NCBI GenBank assembly: GCA_018907035.1
Contig: JACCIC010000137.1
Span: forward strand, 868,001-932,000
DNA from: Sycobia sp. Sy_11
Taxonomy: Eukaryota > Arthropoda > Insecta > Hymenoptera > Epichrysomallidae
Direction of reading: 5' to 3'
Length of the DNA: 64,000 bases
The position numbers were made by a program, and so were the translations under genes. The notes beneath the pieces are model-generated. The model did not search any database, had not been told where the DNA came from, and worked only from the letters and a program-made list of their open reading frames with translations. Shown here in pieces: positions 33,422-44,369 of the stretch. Every line of letters begins with the position of its first letter. Within the stretch, counting starts at the first letter, position 1.

Positions 33422-34475
33422 ATGGAAAAGCTGGAAAATCGTGCTGTCATCAAATACTTTTATTTGAAGGGGTTAACGCCAAAGAAAATTAAACAAGAGG
33501 TGAACTCAACACTGGGGACATCCTCCTCATCATATTGAACCGTTAAGCAGTGGGTTTCCGACTTTAAAAAGGATCGTGTGAGCACCTCTCATGAGCCTCG
33601 CTCAGGACGCCCCATTAAGGTCACAACTCCCGATAGGATCGAAAAATCCATCAAATAGTGCTGAAAGACCGCAGATTAAAAGTGCCCGAGATAGCTGACA
33701 CCTGTAAGATATCATACGAACGTGTACAAAATATTTTGCACCAACATTTGTATATGGAAAAGCTCTGTGCAATATGGGTGCCGCGTTTGCTAACAGTCGA
33801 CCAAAAATTGATTCGAAAGCACATTTTTACCCCCAATTTGGCGTGGTATAAGCGTAATCCACGTGAATTTTTGCATCGATTCGTAACCGTTGACGAAACT
33901 TGAGTACACCACTACACTACTGAAACCAAACAACAGTCTAAACAACTGATTGGACCAGGGGAACCAACTCCAAAGAAGGCAAAAACAATTTTTTCGGCGA
34001 ACAAGGTTATGGCTACTGTTTTTTGGGATGCAAGAGGTATTATATATATATATATATATATTGATTACCTTGAAAAGAGTAAAACTATCAGTACTACACA
34101 GAATTATTGCAACGTTTGAGTCACGAAGTGAAAATTAAACGACCTCATCTGGCGAAGAAAAAAATTTTGTTTGATCACGATAACGCACCAGCGCACTCAT
34201 CTATCGTTGCAATGGCTAAAATCAGCGATCTAAAGTTTGAATTGAAGCCGCACCCTCCCTACTCTCCAGACCTAGTCCCAAATAACTATTATTTCTTTTC
34301 TAACCTCAAAAAATGGCATGGCGGTAAGAAATTTCAGGACAATGAAGAAGTAATCGAAGCTGTAAATGGGTATTTTGAGGAGCTTGACGAATCAGTCTAT
34401 AGAGATGGCATTACTAGACTAGAACAACGCTATGAGAAATGTATCAGCCTTGGAGGAGATTATATTGAGAAATAA
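33422..34475 (+). pseudogene. mariner transposase pseudogene
   Basis: Start MEKLENRAVIKYFYLKGLTP. HTH and linker (HEPRSGRPIKV), the WVPRLL motif, first Asp in VTVDET (followed by a stop where Trp is expected), second Asp in FDHDNAPAH (about 34,171-34,197) and third position changed: YSPDLVPNNYYFF has Asn in place of the catalytic Asp. C-terminus GGDYIEK. Several stops plus a TA-repeat expansion at 34,036-34,061 break it. Distinct subfamily from the young copies. Confidence 0.9.
34036..34061 (+). repeat. (TA)n expansion inside a transposase ORF
   Basis: The run lies exactly where related transposases encode a short Ile-rich stretch before the conserved IDYLEK motif, so the microsatellite appears to have grown from an ATT/ATA-rich codon run in the dead gene. 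Confidence 0.75.
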
Positions 34476-34532
34476 AGTTCTTAAAAACGTTGTTTTTCTT
34501 GGTCAGGCCGGAAACTTATCAATTCACCCTCG

Positions 34533-35164
34533 TAGCTGATGCTGTATCAATTGCGCTATAACCATCATCAATACTGGATTGATTAATTGCATAAGCAGGA
34601 TGCAACAGCTTGAATACTTAATTATAATTTTCAATAATAAGATTACTAGGTCTGCTCTATTAAATCGACGAATATGTACACTGACAGATTAAATAATATT
34701 AGTAATTAATTGATAATCATATCGTAGTACAGTAATAATCCCCGTACGGCGAAATAACTGACAATCCAAATTTTTTTTTACACTTTATAAGGTACAAATT
34801 GTAAAATTGTACAATTATGATATAAATTACTTAGAAATGATTTTTTTCATTAGTTCTAAATTTATACTCGATATTTATAACAAGAATAATTAATAGAGTA
34901 GTGCACCTGTCTCAAAAAAATATTATACTAACTTAAATACGATACTTAAATACTTATAACTTAAGTACGCTACTAATATAACTTTGTTAAATAATATTTA
35001 TGATTTATATATAAATTAATTATAAATATTTTTTATGCAGAGTTTAGAAAGAAGAAAATTATTTTTAAACAAGTTCTGAAAAATAATTGAAAAATTCAGA
35101 AAACTACTTCAGACCTCATTATAGCATTATAATAGTCGTACGTAGCTGTAGATTAATTTTTTTG

Positions 35165-35220
<56 letters not shown>

Positions 35221-35344
35221 CATATTAATTATATTGGTCAACTATCTCCTTTATATGCAAACTTAAATTTCTTTTTTCAAAGTAGTCGTCCGCCATCCTA
35301 CATACCTCCTTTCTTTTGAAATTTTCGACAGGCACGCAGCGAAT

Positions 35345-35395
<51 letters not shown>

Positions 35396-35782
35396 AACCA
35401 CCGAGGACAGTAGTTCAAATATTAGAGAGAATATGGAGCGTGGAAGTAAGACAACGGAAAGATACAGTCAAAGGAGAAAGCAGAAGGTAAGACGAGAGAA
35501 AGGGGAAAGACCAGTGCAAGAAATAGAGAAATGAGAGAATAGGCAGAAGTACAGAATGATTAATTATTATAAGATATAGTAGGAGAATTAAAAGTGAGAG
35601 CTTAAATGTGACGACGAAAGGGATATAGTGGAGAAAGAAATTAGGAGAAAGTTGAATGAAAGCTGAACTTTTTTGAGTACGGTGTACTACATTCATGCGT
35701 GCCGGCGGAGCTCCCTCAGTAATTTAAACAGATGAGAAAATAAATAAATATTACTGTGTGCGCGAAAAATAAATTTCGTCAC

Positions 35783-35786
<4 letters not shown>
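34533..35786. other. No gene recognised; microsatellites
   Basis: AT-rich with (TA)n at about 35,170-35,217 and (CT)n at about 35,346-35,391. The small frames overlapping the repeats are not supported. Confidence 0.55.

Positions 35787-35845
<59 letters not shown>
35787..35845. repeat. (TA)n tract left of a mariner relic
   Basis: Abuts the TTAGGGGTAC terminus; the other side of the element also borders (TA)n (36,967-37,033). The mariner inserted within the microsatellite. Confidence 0.93.
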
Positions 35846-35849
<4 letters not shown>

Positions 35850-36958
35850 GGGTACAAATAAGTTTCCACCGTTTTGAAAAGATGGCGCCACCGACAAGAT
35901 AACATCGAAATAGTCAGCTTTAAAAAGTCGTATAGTATATAATGAGATTTGGAAACAGTATAACATTTTCATATTTCTGACTTTTTGCTACCATCACTTA
36001 GTTCTCATCGTGTTAAGATGTCAAGTTTTCGACCAAGGAGCCATGAAGTTAATTTACTTCTTTCATTTAAAACAATCTGCAGCTGAAGCACATGGGCTAC
36101 TCATAGAATCATATGGTGATGCTAACTTGAGCGAGAGAAGTTGTCAGGAGTAGTTCCAAAAATTTTAAAGTGGTGATTTTGACATGGCGGATAAAACACA
36201 CAGTGGAAGGCCCGAACTGAAGCTGTGAGACGTCGAGCGTCGCTTATTCGTTTGCGAACAATTTCTCAAAAGGCAAAATCGTAAAGGATTTCTACATCGA
36301 ATTATGACGGGAGACGAAAAGTGAATTCACTGTGAGAACCCAAAGGGTTGGAAGGCATGGTGTTAATCCGGGCATGCCTCTATTTCGACGGCCAAGCTAA
36401 ACAGTCATAGCAAGAAGTTAATGCTGTACATTTGGTGGGATCAGCCTGGAGTAATTTATTACGAACTACTCCAACACAATCAAACCGTCACCGGGGAACG
36501 TTACAAATAAGAGCTGATGTAATTGAGCCGAGCATTGAAAATTAAACATCCACAATATGCTAAAAGACACGATAAAGTCATTTTTCAACATGAGAACGCT
36601 CGGCCTCATGGTGCAAAAATCGTAAAGGAAACGTTAGAAGTACTGAATTGGGACGTCCGACCCCACCCGCCGTATTCACTAGACATTGATCCTTCCAACT
36701 GCCACCTATTCCTGTCGTTGACTCATGATTTGGCTGAGCAGCACTTCACTTCTCACGAGGAATTGAAGATGTGGGTCGATTCGTGGATCGCCTCAAAAGA
36801 CGAACAATTTTTTAAACGGGGTATCTACTTGCTGTCTAAAAAGTGGTTAAAAGTAGTAGAAATTGATGGGCATTATTTGGAATGACATTATATGTACCTT
36901 ATTTTACAATAAATTCTTATTTCTTAATAAAAAAGCGACGGAAACTTATTTGTACCAA
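35846..36958 (+). mobile_element. mariner relic in a (TA)n tract
   Basis: Terminal repeats TTAGGGGTACAAATAAGTTT (left) and the complement of TTGGTACAAATAAGTTTCC (right), TA on both sides. 1.11 kb, shortened by a deletion in the 5' half of the gene. Related to, but diverged from, the young family (the left sub-terminal GATGGCGCCACC is shared). Confidence 0.9.
36018..36885 (+). pseudogene. mariner transposase pseudogene
   Basis: ATG at 36,018 (MSSFRPRSHE). About 50 codons of the HTH/linker region are deleted, so GRP is joined directly to ELKL. The first Asp is kept (TGDEK, then a stop for Trp). The second is Glu (FQHENARPH) and the third is Asn-Cys in place of Asp-Tyr (DPSNCHLF), so two of three catalytic residues are lost. 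The last 120 codons (from 36,523) are open to the end. Inactive. Confidence 0.9.
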
Positions 36959-36965
36959 TATATGG

Positions 36966-36966
<1 letters not shown>

Positions 36967-37033
<67 letters not shown>
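36967..37033. repeat. (TA)n microsatellite
   Basis: Right-hand part of the tract split by the mariner relic. Confidence 0.95.
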
Positions 37034-37036
<3 letters not shown>

Positions 37037-37041
37037 TAGCA

Positions 37042-37740
37042 TTGCTGTCTCGCCTTTGTTCGAGATATTAACGTAATCGACATATGAAATAGTTAAATAC
37101 TTTCTATGTAAATAATGCTTTATGTATAAAAATATATGAGCTATAGATAATTTTACCTGTGATAATATTTCTGCAAAAAAACGCAAGAATCCTGCTTTAA
37201 GATCCCCTGACACATTATCAGAAATATTAAATGCGTGCTCGCAGCAAATACACAGAAATTCAGTCTCGGCTTCATTCGAGACAGTAATATAATCGATTTC
37301 AAGAGTTAAATAATATCTATCTAAACAATTCTCAATCTATAAATCTATATTTTTAAAGATAATTTTATCCTCTGAGAATATTCGATCTTGGTCTCCCCCT
37401 GAAGCATCAAGAGTGGTATGACTGTATTCAGTTAGCGCTGTTATCCTATTTTTCTGAAAAATTTTATACTTACGTTATCCGGAGCGCGGATCACGAATAT
37501 CATAATATCTTGAGACTGAAATCAAATATTTATTCCAAATCCACGCAAACTCCATGAAAATCATGGTTGATTATTTATCTTAGAAAATAAAAAGTTGAAA
37601 ATAAAATTTAAAACCAAAATCATAGAGCCCATTAAATATTTTATTCTAGATCATTTTTTAGTACAAACTATATATTTTTGGAGACAATTTCAACAGTTCT
37701 GTCTCGGAATCCCCTGATCAATTGTACGTTTATACAAAAT
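37042..37740. repeat. Diverged repeat units with small hairpins
   Basis: Two units about 215 bp apart begin with TCTCG-(8 nt)-CGAGA hairpins (37,046 and 37,265) and continue with AGTTAAATA and GATAATTTTAYC blocks; a third, weaker copy near 37,675-37,720 has GAGACA...TGTCTC around a 13-nt loop. Each ends near a TCCCCTGA motif. Diverged, so the unit edges are approximate. No ORF. Confidence 0.5.
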
Positions 37741-38358
37741 ACCAATATAAACAACGTATTTTTCTCGAAAAATTCTGATTGTAGAAATTCAACACATAGT
37801 ATAAAAAATTAATTTATAAGATCAACAACTATTCTTTTAAATATTTTTTATTATTGTTTTAATTGTGAAGTACACTAAAACAAAATTTGATAATTCTAAA
37901 TAAATAGGTTTCTTCTAATTAAAACAAAGAATTATTTGTTTTACATAAACAACTGTTTATCATTATAAAAAAGATATATTTAAATATATTAACTGATTTA
38001 GTTGAAACGATATTTTTTTAATTTATAAAAACATTATTAATCTAAAAAAATTTATTATATTGTCTAAATATGATTCATTTATATAAAATATATAATATTA
38101 TATAATCAAATACATTAAATTTAATTTCATAAGCATATTACTGATTTTAATATTTGGTTTGTTAAAAATAAAAATATTTAATAAATTTCACGCTAGATGG
38201 ATCCAAAATTTACATCGCATCTCGTATTTAACGTATGTCTCTACTGGTTAGTAAACTTACAAAGATATTCTCAACATTTATTAATATAATATAAATTGTG
38301 TACGGCAGAGATTTTGCATTAGAAATTATGTTGCTTTGCGCTGTGTACAATGCAAATA

Positions 38359-38399
<41 letters not shown>

Positions 38400-38413
38400 T
38401 TATTTATTTATTT
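37741..38413. other. No gene recognised
   Basis: AT-rich, with (TA)n at about 38,366-38,396 passing into TTTA repeats immediately before gypsy relic B. Confidence 0.5.
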
Positions 38414-39059
38414 AACGGTGCGCGGGTCCGCCTCGAGCACGAGGATGACAGACACGGTCGTTGCAAAAAGAGTGCCATCTAGGCTAAGCCCTGAATCAAC
38501 TCTTCGAGGGAGAGGAGCGGTCCGCAAGGGGCGAAGTTTCGCATGTACAAGGACGCGCAAGATAAAGAAAAGAAGAAACGGATAAAATAAAAGGTGTCTT
38601 TATAAAGGTAAAGTCAAAGGTGACAGACGTGCGGAGTCGCGAGGAGCGATGCGCAGGTCAAGAGCCGTTGGAACGACGGCGCGTGCGAAAGCAGGGAAGA
38701 TAGAGAGAGAGAGAGAGAGAGAGAGAATAGAACGTACAGTAGGGGCGCCGGTATCGTCGATACACGACACTGACTGCCTCAGCTTCCAGCTACTGACGCC
38801 GAAAATATATTTCGTTCAGCCATCGGCATAAGGGCTTGACACTGCTGGGCAGGGAAGCCCTTGGTTGTAGGGGAAGCGAGTCCGACTTCTCTACGTGGCG
38901 CGACATCGGCGTTCGGTCACGTGGCATTGCCTGCGAGGGTATCGCTTTGCACGCTTGTATCGAAATGAGGCGCGTCGTCGGGGACCTATACGCTCACCAG
39001 TGGTGTTACAATGCGGTTACGCTCGCTCGTCTCCACATCAGATGCATTGCAGTAATATT

Positions 39060-39401
39060 CTTCGCCCGAAGGCTCTTCCGTGTCGGAACCGCCATCTTCT
39101 TCGGGGTCGTTATTTAGATTATAGGGCCTCAGGTCGGCGACGTGCCAGGAGCTCAAGAATGATGACCCGTATTAAGGAAGACCGGACTTACGCGAATGGA
39201 GTCTTGTATGGATGGACTGTACGCAAACATCAGCTCAGCTATGTGTGCATCCCAAGTGCTATAAGACTCCTCAATGAAGACGACGATCGCAGTCTTCAGA
39301 GTCCAATTCATCCTCCCTACCGGATGGGCTTGAGGGTGATAAGGGGGTATCATTGAATGCACTACCCCACTCTCCAAAACGAATTTCGTCACGTCTCCCA
39401 C
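39060..39401 (-). pseudogene. Integrase C-terminal fragment of relic B
   Basis: Opens at 39,401 and contains PPYHPQAHPVGRMN, where related integrases have NPVER; the catalytic Glu position reads Gly. AHIAELMFAYS and VFLNTG are typical of the end of gypsy integrase cores, and after a frame change HVADLRPYN plus an acidic tail (about 39,060-39,150) mark the end of pol. Confidence 0.75.
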
Positions 39402-39439
39402 TACAACTACCTAAAGGTGGGTAATCGTTCAATGGCCCT

Positions 39440-39960
39440 TCAGACCAGCTGGTGTAGCCTGATGCAGTCTTCGGGCGACGGAGGCGGCTTATAGTTCCGC
39501 TCCGCGTCGAGGACGCATTCAGCCCCTCGAGGGAACTTTAGCCAATTTATATTTATAATTTTCTCCCGCGGAACTAACTTCTGTATCTCCAGAAGTAGAT
39601 TACGGTATATGAGAGCGATCTGTTTGTCGTCCGGCCATGGCTGTTCGAACCGATTTAGGATCATCAACAGACAGAACACGTAGTCACGTGTGCGCTCGCG
39701 TTTGGCCTGTGTACGCCACTGTAATTCGCTAACCAGCTCAGCTTCGAAGCGTCGGTCGACGCCGTAGCAGCATCGGGCTGCGTGGCAGAACTGTTGCCAC
39801 GTGGTTCAATCTTTCCGGAATAGTCGGTACCAGTTTAAAGCGACGCCGTCCAGGAGCTCTGTCATTGTATTAAGCATGTCCTCGTCCGTGAACGACGTCA
39901 ACCTGTGGCATTACGCATTTCTCTGGAATTCCTCGCGGCATGCTCCCTTGGCGCCTTGAT
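39440..39960 (-). pseudogene. gag core fragment of relic B
   Basis: The open part 39,679-39,440 reads NRFEQPWPDDKQIALIYRNL and RAECVLDAERNYKPPPSPE-type sequence typical of gypsy gag capsids (weaker match upstream to about 39,960 with frame breaks). Confidence 0.65.
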
Positions 39961-40181
39961 CCAGATTTTCCATTAGCGCATGGTTTTACGTATGCTGAGC
40001 CAAGGTATTAGATAGCGTAGAGCGTGTTACATTAACTGATGTACTGATCACGTCTCATTTATCCATGTGATGCCCCCCTTCCAGGTCCTAGGCACCGAGG
40101 GTGGCAAGGGGCCGAGAGCGTAGGCTCGCCAGTCGACATTGGAACTCTATTAATATTAAAATGTTCCTCACTTTCCAAGTA

Positions 40182-40924
40182 CTAGAGATCATATGTGTCT
40201 TGGAAAGTGACGCGATCGTGTTGTGGTGCTTTATGCAGCTGTTGCTGAATGTTAGCTAGCATGGCATGCATTTCATTCTGTCTCTGCCGCAGATCTTGGA
40301 CAGTGCTGTTGTGTTGTTGCATCCAAGTCTGTAGCATATTCTGCAGGCTGTCGAATGCAGAACTAATTGTCAGATTTTCTTTGTGGCTAGCAGTCTGAGA
40401 ATCGGCCGTGTTCAGCTGACGCCTGAGATGCGACTTGCGCCTCATGTGTCATGTCATTCCTGACACGCGAGTCGGAAGACGTAGCTGTGCTCGTTATGTC
40501 CATCTGAATCAGCGATTCGTGGGCTCTGCTACATGCGAGTGGTTCATGCCTATTGAATTCTGCCAATTTAATATGAATCAGGTTTTGCATTTGCTGATCG
40601 ACAGCTGTTATCAACTGATTTATCAGCTTGCTCGGCGTATGTCACTTCCATGGTATTTAGAATACACGTTTTTGTTGCATCGCACATTATTTTTAATAAC
40701 TTTTTATCGCTACGCGCGCGTATCTTTGCGACATCAACCGCACTCTCGCATTCCATAAAGTCCCCCGGGTTATAGTTGCCTGCCAGTCTGCGGTACAGCC
40801 TGGTAACCCTTTGAAATAGGAAAACATCATTTTTCAATTCCAGCTCCGTACATAGGATGCCTCTCTCCTCCTTGCATAGGCTTTGGAGCCAGTCATCAAC
40901 GTTGTTTGGAGGGTTTGCCATCAT
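40182..40924 (-). pseudogene. gag N-terminal region of relic B
   Basis: Starts at 40,924 with MMANPPNNVDDWLQSLCKEE, homologous to relic A. After a frame change, 40,445-40,182 encodes a glutamine-rich, probably coiled-coil stretch (MLQTWMQQHNSTVQDLRQRQ). The first part is open for 118 codons. Confidence 0.65.
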
Positions 40925-41590
40925 TTATCAGTTTAATTGACGGGAAACGAAAGAGAGAAGAAAAAAAACAAAATTATATCTTTGTTTGTATACTAAAAAA
41001 AAAACGAGAAATTTGAAATTAACTAATTATAATGTGATTAATAAATTATAAAATTAACTGAATGAAAGAAAAATTTCTCGATAATATTCCAGTAATTTGA
41101 AAAAAACTTTAACTTTAACTAAATAAACAATTAACTACTTCAAAAAAAATTGTGGAGAGAGAAATTATTAATTAGTTAATTAATTAATGAATATTAAATT
41201 AGTTAATAAATTAAATAATGCAAGTAATAACCCGTTGAGCAATGCTCATTTAACGATTGTTATGACAAGACAAATTGTTATTCTATTTTAATTATTTATT
41301 TTTTAACAAAATTTAATTAATTGTTATTTAACAGAATTTAATTACTTGTTATTAACAAAATTTAATTAATTATTATTTAATTTAATGATGAACATTTTAT
41401 TAAATTATCTCTCAATTGTTACCTTCAATTGCATCTGTTACTATTATAATAATTTGTAAAATATATGGATTTTACTTATTATTCATTTTATCAATTATTA
41501 AATTATTTAATATTCGTGGTTTTCATTAAGCAGAAAAACATAAAGAATAAAACACATTTATTTGACAAATAATGAAAGTCATTAAACTAA

Positions 41591-41812
41591 AACTGCGCTT
41601 CAAACTAAAAATTTATTCAATTGCTTTTCATATTTTTGAAGCATACTGAAGGTATAATCAGATTTAGCATATACCTGTGTTATATATAGGACTCCGAGAG
41701 AGAGAGAGAGACGAAGAGAACAAAACAACAAAAGGAAGAGAAGAAAACAACTCTGACTCTTTCGAACCTGTCCTTCCGCACGCATGGACACATTTTACGC
41801 GGCCCAGCTTAG

Positions 41813-41846
<34 letters not shown>

Positions 41847-42298
41847 TATTAATTTATCAAGAAAAAGCATATTTTTGTTTGTACACGATAACCGAAAAAA
41901 CTATGGAACCGATTGTTCTGAATTTTGACATATAGATTCTATATTATCTTGGGAGGGACATAGGCTATGTTTTTTATTGAAAATCATTTTACTTTCGTCA
42001 ATAAATGAAGTTAATGGTTTTAGCAATCACTTTCACCAGCGGACAGTAGGTAGTACCTTGAATCATGAATATAGCTCAAAGTAGTTCGCTTAAACTATTA
42101 ATACCAGGCCAGCCAGTTGCATGGTCATATCCAACTTTGGGATTCGTATCCTAAAGAAGCTGTGACGTTAGTCAGTATTATCCTTTTTAAAATTTCGAAT
42201 TGAACTTTGAATGATTTGATTTAATTTACATGAGTTTAAAATTCGTTAATTATTGAAATCAGGATCCTAAGAAAACCCTCGTTAAAGGCCACAAAATT
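41591..42298. other. No gene recognised
   Basis: Contains a short GA-rich run (41,698-41,712) and (TA)n (41,816-41,843). A stretch near 41,880-41,990 reads like a dispersed repeat common in arthropods, but I cannot name it. Confidence 0.45.
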
Positions 42299-42567
42299 GT
42301 ATACAATTAAGGTATACGCTTGATCCGTACCATGACGGGTAAAACCGAAGATTTTCCTGAAGACTGACTTTTATATGATTTACAACTAAGGTAATCAAAT
42401 ATTTGTCGGAGGAAAATCTTGTGATTTTACGAAAGAGGTTTAACTGGTTATGCTTCTATAAAAGCAATTGATCCGTGCTGTGACGAAAAATTCAGAAATT
42501 TTCTTTCTAATAGCTCTTCTATAGATTCACAAATAAGGTGACTGTATTTTAGCTTTAAGAAAATTTC
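42299..42567. repeat. Hairpin array 3 (AANTAAG loop, nested stems)
   Basis: Three hairpins close on a 7-nt loop AANTAAG: GTATAC/GTATAC (42,299-42,317), TGAT(T)TAC/GTAATCA (42,376-42,397) and TCAC/GTGA (42,527-42,541). The last two sit inside outer 11-bp stems that are both perfect yet differ at three paired positions: AAGATTTTCCT/AGGAAAATCTT (42,348-42,420) and GAAATTTTCTT/AAGAAAATTTC (42,495-42,567). Each outer stem is preceded by GATCCGT-(6 nt)-ACG, itself a small hairpin. No coding potential. Confidence 0.75.
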
Positions 42568-42599
42568 AAGAATTTTGAAAGAAATATGGACAGTGTCGG

Positions 42600-42830
42600 A
42601 TTACCACTTCGGGTTCTCCGACCGTCCGGCTGCGCGAAGTGTTTAGGCTCCGATCGATGAATGGAACTTATCGCCCGAAATTTGATCCGCGATAAGAAGG
42701 ACTGCAAATCTATAAAAAGCGCTATGTGAGCGCAGAAATGATTAGTTGTGTCTCGTCTATACTAAGGTGATTGTCATTTGTATTTATTTTATTATATATT
42801 AAAGTTCAATTTATTCAACACTGTTTTTAA
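42600..42830 (+). promoter_or_regulatory. Structured promoter-like region after array 3
   Basis: Contains CACTTCG...CGAAGTG (about 42,605-42,641), CTTATCGC-(14 nt)-GCGATAAG (about 42,668-42,697), a TATAAAAAGCGC box (about 42,711) overlapping GCGCT-ATGTG-AGCGC, then ATATTAAAGTTCAATTTATTCAACA (described by its parts: poly(A)-like ATTAAA and a CA end). The order TATA, leader, poly(A)-like signal resembles the end of an LTR, so array 3 could be its U3 part; no partner copy is seen. Confidence 0.4.
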
Positions 42831-43146
42831 ACTTTTATTATTTTTAAACCTCCCAGTAAATAGTTTATTACAGCTATATTAAATTAATTAACTTTGATAT
42901 ATCGTTATGTTATTTTAACTATTGTTATTTAAGAAAATAACAAATTATTTATTCGGACAATTTTAATTGCAACTTAAAATATTCACATTTATCTTCTTCC
43001 AATGTATTGTGAACGATATTTATTTTAGTTGTATATTTAACATTATCTCTAGCTGCTGCATTTTCAACACGAATATCGTAGTTCTTTAAGTAATGATTAT
43101 TTACATATTTGAGACAGACTCACACATACAGATACAAATACTATAC

Positions 43147-43192
<46 letters not shown>

Positions 43193-44369
43193 TACTGTTT
43201 TCTTTTTATATAGATGATTTATATAGAAATAAAAGTAGTCAATCAATTTTTTAATTTACTAAATTGTAGTCGCCAATTCGATATCACGCTCATATAAATA
43301 TGAATATCTCGCACCTATACTTAACAATATTCATGATAATTGATATTATAGCCTTATGTAATAAAACTAAAAACAACAGAACAAACAGCAGATCGCCAAA
43401 CGCTCCAGTTGATGAAGAAGTCTCTTCATGCGCTATATCAATCCACGATGAATGCTTATTTTTCTTTGATGAAGACGACTCAACTGTATTCTTTGCTCAT
43501 CAGTATTTTGCCAGTTGTGAATGTAATTATCAAATATTTATTTTACGATCTTTGTAACATTTCGACAATTGAGTTATATACTTCTTTTTATAAAAAAACT
43601 CTCGTGTACGCTCACGGTCAGTTCATCTGCGCCAGCGACTATACCGATTTTCTCGTGGCCCGAGAGCAAGCATCCACCTTTTCTTTATTATTTCCAATGT
43701 AGTAGAGTGAGCTGTTATAAAAAAGGGTAGCTTGACAAAAAATATGGGAAGAGACCGTTGTAGACAAAGAAAGAATCTTTATTAACAATACGCGTGAACG
43801 TCCTTTTATCAATGCGTTCATATCGTATAACTGTTACGCGAGCGTCAACAATAGACAGAAAAATAACAACTACTGGTCATTGCCGTGTTTGCTCGACTTC
43901 GCCTCGTTTCTCTTAGTTTGACCTTCTTCTTCCTCTCTCGTGGGCGATGACTCACTTCTCTGGGCACTGATTGACTCACAGACATTGGCCTGTACTGCGA
44001 AAACTATTAACAATTGACCTAAATGAATATTAATATTTACATGTAACTTTTTCTTCCCGATACAATGCCCCTAATATGAGCAGCTATATCTGAGACAACG
44101 TGTATATATGGTAACGATCACTTATTCGACATGTTTGGAATATATAGTTATTTATTTGTGTCGCGCGATATAGACGGCATTGGAAAATGTAAAAGAAAAG
44201 TTTAAGCCGGCTAGGTCGCTGCATCGAGCAATCTTCTGTGTTTATACGGATAGGAATAGTAAATGAAAATATATAGATTATGTTCACTTTATAATAAAGT
44301 ACAACATACTTGATAACGACTATTTCAAATTCATTACATGATCAGAAACGATTATAATGTCCGTATACA
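42831..44369. other. No gene recognised
   Basis: AT-rich with (TA)n at about 43,150-43,190. A GC-richer stretch (43,800-44,000) and an 85-codon frame at 43,300-43,557 with a hydrophobic N-terminus have no recognisable identity. Confidence 0.5.

Larger units (their letters stand above)
33340..34532 (+). mobile_element. mariner relic, left end missing
   Basis: The right terminus at about 34,501-34,532 (complement of CGAGGGTGAATTGATAAG...) is followed by TA. The matching left repeat is absent upstream of the gene, so the left boundary is approximate. A solitary left-type terminus of the same family lies at 18,775. Confidence 0.85.
38414..41590 (-). mobile_element. Gypsy-type relic B, internally deleted
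   Basis: Minus-strand relic related to relic A. From right to left: AT-rich leader, gag start at 40,924, gag middle, gag core (39,960-39,440), then integrase (39,401 and below), a pol tail and a GC-rich terminal block (38,414-38,830) shared with A. RT, RNase H and protease are missing between gag core and integrase. Confidence 0.78.

Noticed and set aside
38895..39356. 153-codon plus-strand frame, Arg-rich
   Set aside because: Opposite the pol tail and integrase fragment of gypsy relic B and without domain similarity.
41880..41990. Dispersed arthropod repeat (Helitron-like or SINE-like)
   Set aside because: Only a vague resemblance; no terminal structure was found to support a family.
43300..43557. 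85-codon frame with a hydrophobic N-terminus as a secreted host protein
   Set aside because: Signal-like start only; no conserved domain, splice structure or promoter, so left uncalled.
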